Assembly (NCBI GenBank): GCA_030597775.1
Contig: JAUVRF010000036.1
Span: forward strand, 1-9,792
Length of the DNA stretch: 9,792 nt
Origin: Methanobacteriota archaeon
GTDB lineage: Archaea > Thermoplasmatota > DTKX01 > GCA-020343715
Direction: 5' to 3'
In this document: positions 1 through 5,211 of the stretch, in pieces
Layout of the letters: each line of letters opens with the position of its first letter
Numbering within the stretch: the first letter of the stretch is position 1
The notes under the pieces: model-generated
The model's database searches: none
Seen by the model: only the letters and a program-made list of their open reading frames with translations
What the model was told of the DNA's origin: nothing
Position numbers and translations under genes: made by a program

Positions 1-1
1 G

Positions 2-760
2 GGCAAGGTGGGTTACTTCGCGGGTTGCAGCGCCATGCTTCCCCTCACCGGCACCTCCCACGACTGGAGGTCCCACAGGGAATCGGCCCTGGTCCTCCTC
101 GATGCCGTCGGGGCCGACGTATACCGGATCCCTCATCTGTGCTGCGGCCACGACGCGCTGTGGCAGGGGGATGCAGATACCTTCGCCCGCCTGAGGGAAC
201 GCAACTCTGAGGTCATCCGGGCCTCCGGTGTGGAGACCATCGTGACAGAGTGTGCCGAATGCTTCAGGACGCTGAGCCGGGACTACGACCTGGAGGGAGT
301 GACGGTCCAGCACATCTCCCAGTACATCGGCGCCCGCAAGCTCCCCTCCTTCGTATCGGCGGGGTCCGGGCTCCGTGTGGCCTACCACGACCCCTGCCGG
401 CTGGGAAGGCACATGGAGGTCTACGACGAGCCCCGGGAGCTGATACGGTCGATGCCAGGGGTGAACCTGGTGGAGCTTGAGGAGAACCGGGAGCGGGCCC
501 AGTGCTGCGGTGTGGCGGCCATGATGAACTGCGACCAGGCCTCCCGGCAACTGCGACAGCGTCGACTGGACCAGGTAACGGCATCGGGGGCCGAGGTGCT
601 CGTCACCACCTGCCCCAAGTGCATCGCCCACATGGTATGCCTCCAGGACGAGGGAGGCTACGATACCTTCACAATAATGGACCTCACCCAGTTCATGGCC
701 GGGCTTCTGGCCCCTCGTGACCCGGATGTCGGGGACGGGCAGGGGGGTGGCAGGGGATGA
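2..760 (+). CDS. CCG-domain Fe-S protein, HdrB/HdrD-like (5' partial)
   Basis: The protein carries two cysteine-rich CCG domains, the type that in HdrB, HdrD, GlpC and LutA binds the non-cubane Fe-S cluster where disulfides or quinones are reduced. Counting from the GTG at 8: a YFAGC motif (Cys7), first domain CCG at 45-47 with CAEC at 82-85, then HDPC (Cys130), second domain CCG at 166-168 with CPKC at 202-205. All expected cysteines are present. The frame is open to the left edge (codons GK before GTG), and YFAGC in HdrD-type proteins normally follows a ferredoxin domain, so I treat the gene as truncated by the window. A standalone HdrB starting at GTG 8 is the alternative. The Gly/Asp-rich tail is encoded over the ribosome site of the next gene, which it overlaps by four bases (ATGA). 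Its neighbour is HdrA/MvhD-like, so it probably accepts electrons from that subunit. The substrate is unknown. Confidence 0.9.
   Translation, partial: GKVGYFAGCSAMLPLTGTSHDWRSHRESALVLLDAVGADVYRIPHLCCGHDALWQGDADTFARLRERNSEVIRASGVETIVTECAECFRTLSRDYDLEGVTVQHISQYIGARKLPSFVSAGSGLRVAYHDPCRLGRHMEVYDEPRELIRSMPGVNLVELEENRERAQCCGVAAMMNCDQASRQLRQRRLDQVTASGAEVLVTTCPKCIAHMVCLQDEGGYDTFTIMDLTQFMAGLLAPRDPDVGDGQGGGRG
741..750 (+). promoter_or_regulatory. Ribosome binding site for the HdrA-MvhD-like gene
   Basis: A G-run ending in GGGGTGG lies 6 bases before the ATG at 757, inside the end of the upstream gene. It resembles the archaeal GGAGGTG consensus. A near copy precedes the small membrane protein gene at 2276-2283. 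Confidence 0.6.
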
Positions 761-2292
761 ACGGGAAGGGCCCCCGGATAGGTGTGCTGGTCTGCTCATG
801 CTGGTCCCGCTCCGACGCGGGGATCGACGCCGAGGCTATCGTGGCCGAGGTACTGGGATGGGACCATGTGGCCCATGCCGAGGCCACGGACGACATGAGC
901 GGTATGGGCAACGCCACCCTGGCGGGTGACCTCGTGCGCCGCCATTCCCTCGACAGGCTCGTATTGGCGGCGTGCGCCTGCTGCCCCGAGGACCAGCGTT
1001 GCGCCGCCTGCAACGACGAGCGGGCGGCCCTCAGGGAGGCCGTGAAGGCGGCCACCGAACTGCCCTGGGCACATCACGCCTTCGTCAACCTCCGGGACCA
1101 TCACCGGCTGACCGACGACGGCATCACCGCAGTGGCCATGGCCACGGCCCGCATGGCCCTTACCCCGGACCAGGTCCCGCCGAGGGGGGCCCGCGAGCCC
1201 GTCCGGGAGGCCCTTGTGGTAGGGGCGGGTGCCCTTGGCCGAGCCGCGGCGGTGGAGCTGGGAGAGAGGGGCATACCCACCCACCTGGTTGACAAGGTGG
1301 CCCCAGCCGGGACGGGCAGCGAGGCCCCCAAGAACATCACCCTCCATGTCCCCGCCAGGGTCATGAGGATGGATGGGGGCGGTGGAGACTTTCGGATAAC
1401 CCTCGCCGGGCTTGGCGAGGAGGTCGAGTTGCGGGTGGGGGTCGTGCTGATCGCTCCAGGGCTCACGGAGGAGGATGCCTCGACGGGGGTGGGATGGGGA
1501 CTGCCACACAGTAGCCTCCCCGGACCCCCGAAGAAGGTCCAGGGCACATTCCTGGCATCCGAGGACGGCCGGGCCTCCGCCGGAGCCGCAGCCGCGTACC
1601 TGGGAAGGGTCGCCAGGGGGACCCGGGCAGTGGCCACCGTGGACGGCGAGGCCTGCATCGGTTGCCTCAAGAGCGTAAGGGTCGGCCCGTACTCCGCCAT
1701 CCTGCGTCGACCCGACCCCGAGTTCCATGTGACCATCGACCCGCTCCTCTGCGCCGGTTGCGGGGGATGCGCCAGCGCCTGCCTGAACTGGGCCGCGGAT
1801 CAGACGGGGTACACCACCCGGGAGCTGGAGGCGGCGATAGTCGCAGGGGTCGGGAGGACGGGCGCGCTGCTTATCGTGTGCAACTGGTCCGCCTACAGGG
1901 CGATGGACCAGGCCGCAAGGGAGGGGATGCTCCCCCGTGGCCTCGCGATCCTCAGGGTCCCGTGCATGGCCCGGGTGTCACCCCACCTGATCCAGCTGGC
2001 CCTGGCGACCGGGGCCGACCCGCTGATCCTGGCAGGCTGCAGCGAGCGGGGTTGCCACTTCCGAGGCAGGAGGAACATGCTGAGGGAGCACCTTGCCCAT
2101 ATGGACGATGGGCTTGCCCGATCGGGAGACCTCAAGAGGGTGTTCGTGGTCTCCCTGGGCCCCTCGGACAAGGATGTGCTGGCCACCCGGGTGGAGGAGG
2201 CGATGGAGGAACGCCGGTACGCCCGCGAGGAGCGTGGCCCCCTCGCGACCCCCGCGAGGGAGGCGGCCTGGACCAGGGGGTGGCCCGGATGA
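757..2292 (+). CDS. Compact HdrA-MvhD fusion protein, ligand-depleted
   Basis: 511 residues. Residues 1-140 resemble the HdrA N-terminal domain (RIGVLVCSCWS at 7-17, LAACACC at 70-76, FVNLRDHH at 109-116). Residues 152-180 form a short Rossmann motif (VVGAGALG). A shrunken flavin region to about 290 lacks the usual central CSRxCCMYA segment. Two ferredoxin motifs follow: the first is eroded (C300, C303, then Ser306 and Gly310 where cysteines are expected) and the second is intact (C332, C335, C338, C342). Residues 370-470 match MvhD, the [2Fe-2S] electron-entry subunit (C375, VPC403, AGC428, C433), but the second Cys of the CxWC motif is Ser378. HdrA alone is usually about 650 residues, so roughly 270 are missing here. 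In known complexes HdrA bifurcates electrons at FAD and MvhD feeds it. This version could be a simple electron wire between a donor and the upstream CCG protein. That role is inference. Start ATG 757 overlaps the previous stop, and GGGGTGG lies 6 bases upstream. Confidence 0.85.
   Translation: MNGKGPRIGVLVCSCWSRSDAGIDAEAIVAEVLGWDHVAHAEATDDMSGMGNATLAGDLVRRHSLDRLVLAACACCPEDQRCAACNDERAALREAVKAATELPWAHHAFVNLRDHHRLTDDGITAVAMATARMALTPDQVPPRGAREPVREALVVGAGALGRAAAVELGERGIPTHLVDKVAPAGTGSEAPKNITLHVPARVMRMDGGGGDFRITLAGLGEEVELRVGVVLIAPGLTEEDASTGVGWGLPHSSLPGPPKKVQGTFLASEDGRASAGAAAAYLGRVARGTRAVATVDGEACIGCLKSVRVGPYSAILRRPDPEFHVTIDPLLCAGCGGCASACLNWAADQTGYTTRELEAAIVAGVGRTGALLIVCNWSAYRAMDQAAREGMLPRGLAILRVPCMARVSPHLIQLALATGADPLILAGCSERGCHFRGRRNMLREHLAHMDDGLARSGDLKRVFVVSLGPSDKDVLATRVEEAMEERRYAREERGPLATPAREAAWTRGWPG
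2276..2283 (+). promoter_or_regulatory. Ribosome binding site for the small membrane protein
   Basis: GGGGGTGG ends 5 bases before ATG 2289. It closely copies the site before ATG 757 in sequence and spacing, and is the main reason for calling the 78-residue gene and choosing that start. Confidence 0.55.
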
Positions 2293-2525
2293 TGGGGGAT
2301 CCAGCCGTTGCAGACCCCCAGGCGGTCGATGACACACCGATGGGTTACAAGTTGTGGGTCTTCGGATCCAAGATAGCAGGTGTGCTGGCCTTCGCGGTCG
2401 GCATCGAGATGCTCACGAGGGGCGAGCTGGCCTGGTCGGGTCTGCTCCTGTTCGTCGGGGCCGCCGTGGTGGTGGCTCCCGTGAGCGGTCCGGACAAGTG
2501 GAAGGAGAGGTTCAGAAGGAGGTAG
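2289..2525 (+). CDS. Small two-helix membrane protein in the Hdr-like operon
   Basis: 78 residues, no family recognised. The start ATG overlaps the HdrA-MvhD stop (ATGA), and a GGGGGTGG ribosome site lies 5 bases upstream, so translation is likely coupled. An in-frame extension runs back to 1662 but only as the shadow of the redox gene. A hydrophilic N-terminus (1-25) precedes two hydrophobic stretches, about 27-42 (SKIAGVLAFAVGIEML) and 48-66 (AWSGLLLFVGAAVVVAPV), with a short TRGE turn between them and a basic tail (DKWKERFRRR). This predicts a helical hairpin with the basic tail in the cytoplasm. An alternative start is ATG 2340 (61 residues, MGYKLW), but it lacks a visible ribosome site. 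The gene ends 4 bases before the hydrolase start. It may tether the Hdr-like proteins to the membrane, which is inference from position only. Confidence 0.75.
   Translation: MMGDPAVADPQAVDDTPMGYKLWVFGSKIAGVLAFAVGIEMLTRGELAWSGLLLFVGAAVVVAPVSGPDKWKERFRRR
2516..2523 (+). promoter_or_regulatory. Strong Shine-Dalgarno that fixes a TTG start
   Basis: AAGGAGGT, the best ribosome site in the window, lies 6 bases before TTG 2530. The first in-frame ATG (2578) is much too far away, so the TTG is the start. Confidence 0.75.
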
Positions 2526-2529
2526 TGAG

Positions 2530-3162
2530 TTGCCGCACAGGGGATGGTTGGAGACGAAGGACGGCGTCAAGCTGGAGATGGAGCTGTACATAGAGCCGGA
2601 GGAGGGGGGGAGGTTCCCCGGCATCTCGGTCATCTGTCACCCCCATCCCATGTTCGGAGGCGACATGCGCGACTCGGTAGTGAGGACGCTGGCCAGCGCC
2701 TCCTGGGAGGAGGGGTTCGTCCCTCTCCTATTCAACTTCAGGGGCACGGGGAAGTCGGAGGGCACCTACACGGGAGGCCCGGGGGAGGTGGCCGACGTGG
2801 AGGCCGCGATGGCGTACGCGAAGGGACACGCGGAGAAGGGGAAGGTCCTCCTGATGGGATACAGCTTCGGCGCGAAGGTCGCCACCCTGTGGCTCAACGG
2901 CGGAGGTCGCGCCGCGGCCTTCATGGGTGTCGCCGTTCCCGGCAAGACCGACTACCCGGACTACAATGGCATCCCATCCCTCTTCATAAGCGGGGAGATG
3001 GACGACGTGGCACCTCTCGACGACGGGCTGACGCGGACACTGGTGGTGGATGGTCTCCACGTGGTGGTGGAGGGGGCGGACCACTTCTTCATGGAGAGCC
3101 TGTCGGAGATCGAGGAGGCCGTAAGGGGCTTCATCGCGATAACATGCCCCTTGGACAAGTAG
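2530..3162 (+). CDS. Alpha/beta hydrolase (COG2945-like)
   Basis: 210 residues, the usual size for a minimal single-domain alpha/beta hydrolase. Motifs in order: HPHPMFGGDM (38-46, oxyanion-hole region typical of COG2945 proteins), FNFRGTGKSEG (69-78), nucleophile elbow GYSFG with Ser112, an acidic residue in the GEMDD loop (Asp158 or Asp159), and the catalytic His185 in GADHFF. A complete Ser-Asp-His triad can therefore be assigned. There is no signal peptide, so it should be cytoplasmic. The substrate cannot be read; acyl or other ester and thioester hydrolysis is possible. It begins with TTG behind a strong Shine-Dalgarno and is the last gene of the Hdr-like operon, 4 bases after the small membrane protein. 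Whether it shares a pathway with the redox genes is open. Confidence 0.88.
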   Translation: MPHRGWLETKDGVKLEMELYIEPEEGGRFPGISVICHPHPMFGGDMRDSVVRTLASASWEEGFVPLLFNFRGTGKSEGTYTGGPGEVADVEAAMAYAKGHAEKGKVLLMGYSFGAKVATLWLNGGGRAAAFMGVAVPGKTDYPDYNGIPSLFISGEMDDVAPLDDGLTRTLVVDGLHVVVEGADHFFMESLSEIEEAVRGFIAITCPLDK

Positions 3163-3178
3163 GGGTGCCCGCTGTCCA
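3152..3178 (+). terminator. Weak hairpin at the end of the Hdr-like operon
   Basis: TGGACA (3152-3157) and TGTCCA (3173-3178) can form a 6-bp stem across the hydrolase stop codon. A TTTT run follows at 3194-3197, which also belongs to the next TATA-like element. Weak as a terminator. Confidence 0.25.
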
Positions 3179-3190
3179 GTTGACTGCACA

Positions 3191-3200
3191 AGTCTTTTAT
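3191..3200 (+). promoter_or_regulatory. TATA-like promoter of the PINA-like ATPase gene
   Basis: AGTCTTTTAT is the only A/T-rich stretch in the 70-base gap and is centred about 36 bases before ATG 3233. An archaeal TATA box there would place the transcript start about 8-12 bases before the ATG, so the leader is very short. This argues that the gene truly begins here rather than being cut from a longer frame. Confidence 0.5.
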
Positions 3201-3232
3201 CGGGTGGGGCCTTTGGCCCCGTCGGTGCATGG

Positions 3233-4720
3233 ATGAGGGACAGCGACGAGGGTGCGGACCCCACCACGGACGAGGACATCGAGGGCTCCTCGCTGGCAGG
3301 ATACTTCGGTGAGGACATCCTCTCGGTCCACCTCAAGGAGGGGTGTCTGCCCATGGCCAAGCAGGGTTCGGTCGAGGCGGTCCAGCTGGTGAGCATCGGC
3401 GAGCAGCCGCTGGAGCTGGAGGACCTGGAGCGGATCCTGGAACAGGTCCGGGACCTGGCCGAGGGGCATTCCGGTTCCAGCGTCGAGATCGTCCACGAGG
3501 GCGCCTCCGTCATCCAGCTGGGGCCCTACCGGGTCGCGGCCGCGTTCCCACCATTCTCGGACGGCATGGAGATCACCGCCGTCAAGCAGGTCCGCCAGCT
3601 GGACCTGGAGGAGTACGGGCTCGCCCGGGCCCTGGTGGAGCACCTGGAGGACTACCACAGGGGAGTCCTGGTCTCCGGGCGTCCCGGGGACGGCAAGACC
3701 ACCTTCGCCCGGGCCGTCGCGATGCACCTGCACGGGAGGGGGGCCATAGTCAAGACGATGGAGAGCCCCCGGGACATGGTGCTGCCGCCGGATGTGACCC
3801 AGTACGCCCCCCTGGAGGGCAGCTGGGAGCTCACGGCGGAGATCCTGCTCATGGTCCGACCCGACTTCGTCGTGTTCGACGAGGTCCGCAAGACGGATGA
3901 CTTCCAGGTCTACGCGGACATGCGCCTTGCCGGCGTCGGCCTCATCGGCGTCGTCCATGCCAACTCCGCCATCAACGCCATCCAGAGGTTGATCGGCCGG
4001 GTGGAGCTGGGCCTCATGCCCCAGATAGTCGACACCGTGCTCCACCTCAACAAGGGGAAGGTGGAGCAGGCCCTGCGACTGGTGCCCACCGTCAAGGTGC
4101 CAGAGGGCATGTTCGAGCAGGACCTTGCCCGACCGGTGGTGGTGGTGGAGGACTTCCACACCGGACAGGCCCAGTTCGAGATGTACACCTACGGCGACCA
4201 GCTGGTGGTCATGCCCATCGCGACGGGCGTCGGTGGCCGCGGATCGTCCCGGGGGGTCAAACCCCGGCCCGTGGTCACCGAGGACGACGTGGCCGACAGG
4301 CTGAGGGCGTACGTAGCGGGACCCCTGGAGGTCGAGATGCCGTACCCAGGGCGCGCCCGGGTCTACGTCGAGTCAGACGATGCTTCCGCCATAATCGGCC
4401 GTGGAGGCCGGAACATAAAGGAGCTGGAACGGGAACTGGGTGTGCGCATCGACGTGGTCTCCGACCGGCCCGATGGGCCCGGAGGCGGTGGAGGTGGTGG
4501 CAATCAGCGCATCGGTGACTTCAGCACACGTGAGACCAAGAACAATATCACCCTCTACGTTCCCGGCCGGTACCAAGGACGGCTGGCGGAGGTGGAGGTG
4601 GATGGCCGGGTCGTGGGCAGCTCCCGTGTCACCAAGCGAGGTGCCATCCGTTTGCCAAGAGGTCCAGGACGGGTCGTGCCATCGCCGACGCGACAGACAC
4701 CGGGTCAGACCTTGTCATAG
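3233..4720 (+). CDS. PINA-like ATPase with KH domain, lacking the PIN domain
   Basis: 495 residues, related to the archaeal COG1855 PilT-type ATPases (PINA). Residues 28-45 (DILSVHLKEGCLPMAKQG) match the linker that follows the PIN domain in the family. The ATPase core has Walker A GRPGDGKTT (149-157), Walker B DFVVFDEVR (211-219) and the His-box-like GVVHANSAINAIQR (239-252). A KH motif lies at 387-408 (IIGRGGRNIKEL...), followed by a Gly-rich linker (416-423) and the usual C-terminal beta domain (437-475). Full family members carry an N-terminal PIN nuclease of about 140 residues; here only about 27 acidic residues precede the linker, and the upstream DNA encodes the hydrolase. PINA of Sulfolobus is a hexameric nucleic-acid ATPase/helicase linked to Holliday junction processing. 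This protein keeps the motor and nucleic-acid binding but not the nuclease. It appears to be transcribed alone. Confidence 0.88.
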   Translation: MRDSDEGADPTTDEDIEGSSLAGYFGEDILSVHLKEGCLPMAKQGSVEAVQLVSIGEQPLELEDLERILEQVRDLAEGHSGSSVEIVHEGASVIQLGPYRVAAAFPPFSDGMEITAVKQVRQLDLEEYGLARALVEHLEDYHRGVLVSGRPGDGKTTFARAVAMHLHGRGAIVKTMESPRDMVLPPDVTQYAPLEGSWELTAEILLMVRPDFVVFDEVRKTDDFQVYADMRLAGVGLIGVVHANSAINAIQRLIGRVELGLMPQIVDTVLHLNKGKVEQALRLVPTVKVPEGMFEQDLARPVVVVEDFHTGQAQFEMYTYGDQLVVMPIATGVGGRGSSRGVKPRPVVTEDDVADRLRAYVAGPLEVEMPYPGRARVYVESDDASAIIGRGGRNIKELERELGVRIDVVSDRPDGPGGGGGGGNQRIGDFSTRETKNNITLYVPGRYQGRLAEVEVDGRVVGSSRVTKRGAIRLPRGPGRVVPSPTRQTPGQTLS

Positions 4721-4826
4721 TGATCTAGGTCTTACGACGGTCAAAAATCGTATTACACCACCGGGGAACCTGGGTCCACCGGGAACCATCTTTGGAATAG
4801 GACCGTCATTTCAACATATCCGACCA

Positions 4827-4839
4827 TCGCATGATGCGA
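4827..4839. promoter_or_regulatory. 13-base palindrome, possible operator
   Basis: TCGCAT-G-ATGCGA is a perfect inverted repeat with 6-base arms, 32-44 bases before the TTTAATAT box. Position and symmetry suit a dimeric regulator, but no second copy was seen. Confidence 0.35.
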
Positions 4840-4870
4840 ATCCGAAAAACGTGAGATTATATGGAAGGAC

Positions 4871-4878
4871 TTTAATAT
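4871..4878 (+). promoter_or_regulatory. TATA-like box before the structured region / LUD gene
   Basis: TTTAATAT lies about 26 bases before 4901, where the predicted closing helix begins. It is the best promoter candidate between 4721 and 5211, as no comparable box is seen after 5117. An alternative box, TTATAT, lies at about 4857-4862. Confidence 0.45.
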
Positions 4879-4900
4879 TTCCCGATTCATCGATCATCGT

Positions 4901-5133
4901 CCGGGGGGGTCTTGTGTTTCTCGCTCGGCGAGCGAGTGGCAGCTCCGGGATCCTACCTCCTCGCGGGCTCGTCGATGCTATCGGCAGGCCCTGTGACCCC
5001 TTCGAACCGAACTCAGCTCCTCCGGGGGTAAGAGGGGTTCTTCCGCAGAGGTCCACGGATTCGCCGGCGCTTGTTACCGTGGACCTCGTTCGACTCCCCA
5101 TCGAGGACCATCCCGGGAGCCAGGGTCCCTTTT
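4901..5133 (+). ncRNA. Candidate structured RNA or structured leader, no known family
   Basis: Pairings seen by eye. A closing helix joins 4901-4911 with 5106-5116 (10 of 11 pairs, one G/A mismatch). Inside it lie a hairpin at 4920-4936 (7 bp CTCGCTC/GAGCGAG, 3-base loop), a hairpin at 4965-4991 (12 positions, one mismatch, GCT loop), a helix 4995-5002 with 5032-5039 (8 pairs, two G-U), a hairpin at 5048-5087 (perfect 11-bp stem, 18-base loop) and a small hairpin 5090-5104. A GGGA/TCCC hairpin (5115-5129) followed by TTTT (5130-5133) could end the transcript, and a TATA-like box sits about 26 bases before the 5' end. This fits a free-standing RNA of about 230 bases. The alternative is a 5' leader of the LUD gene at 5212. 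I do not see the landmarks of SRP RNA, RNase P RNA, 5S rRNA, tRNA or the TPP and cobalamin riboswitches. Confidence 0.5.
5048..5087. repeat. Inverted repeat with 11-bp perfect arms
   Basis: GAGGTCCACGG (5048-5058) is exactly complementary to CCGTGGACCTC (5077-5087). The 18-base loop contains the palindrome CGCCGGCG. It is the strongest single stem of the non-coding region. Confidence 0.8.
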
Positions 5134-5202
5134 GTCAGAACTCGCGTCCACCTGATCAGGCAAACCCAAAAGAACCCAAACATCCATTCCGGCCGCGTCG
5201 TG

Positions 5203-5208
5203 GGTGAT
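5203..5208 (+). promoter_or_regulatory. Ribosome site that decides the LUD gene start
   Basis: GGTGAT is the downstream half of the GGAGGTGAT consensus and ends 3 bases before ATG 5212, the right register. The frame is open back to TTG 5071, but that codon lies inside the hairpin loop, has no such site, and the extra 47 residues resemble nothing in the family. Confidence 0.5.
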
Positions 5209-5211
5209 GGT

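Larger units (their letters stand above)
4721..4900. other. Non-coding spacer upstream of the structured region
   Basis: No credible gene is present. It is more A/T-rich than its neighbours, and the longer reading frames crossing it are shadows. It holds a near-perfect direct repeat (CCACCGGGGAACC at 4758-4770, CCACCGGGAACC at 4776-4787), a 13-base palindrome at 4827-4839 and two A/T boxes (TTATAT about 4857-4862, TTTAATAT at 4871-4878). Confidence 0.6.

Noticed and set aside
1101..1736. Long minus-strand frames opposite the redox, ATPase and LUD genes
   Set aside because: These are typical antisense shadows of high-GC codons, with Pro/Arg/His-rich products, no motifs and no promoters.
1662..2525. 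287-codon open frame on the + strand ending at 2525
   Set aside because: Its first 209 codons overlap the well-supported HdrA-MvhD gene in another frame and have low-complexity Pro/Arg/Gly composition. Only the part from ATG 2289 is real.
2544..3236. 230-codon frame overlapping the hydrolase
   Set aside because: Gly/Arg-rich out-of-frame shadow; the hydrolase frame has a complete catalytic triad.
4995..5016. tRNA T-arm from TTCGAACC
   Set aside because: The flanking bases do not form a T stem, and no acceptor or anticodon arm is present on either strand.
4901..5133. SRP RNA, RNase P RNA, 5S rRNA, or TPP/cobalamin riboswitch
   Set aside because: The GGAAGG helix-8 loop, the GAGGAAAGTCC core and the cobalamin box are absent. 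CCGAACTCAG at 5008-5016 recalls 5S loop C, and ACCCCTTCGAACC recalls TPP, but the surrounding conserved parts do not match.
4440..5207. 255-codon frame across the ATPase 3' end and the spacer
   Set aside because: It is out of frame with the KH/C-terminal domain, has no recognisable motif, and continues through the structured non-coding region.
5071..5211. Longer N-terminus for the LUD protein from TTG 5071
   Set aside because: The start lies inside the loop of an 11-bp stem, the 47 extra residues look non-coding, and ATG 5212 has a GGTGAT ribosome site in register.
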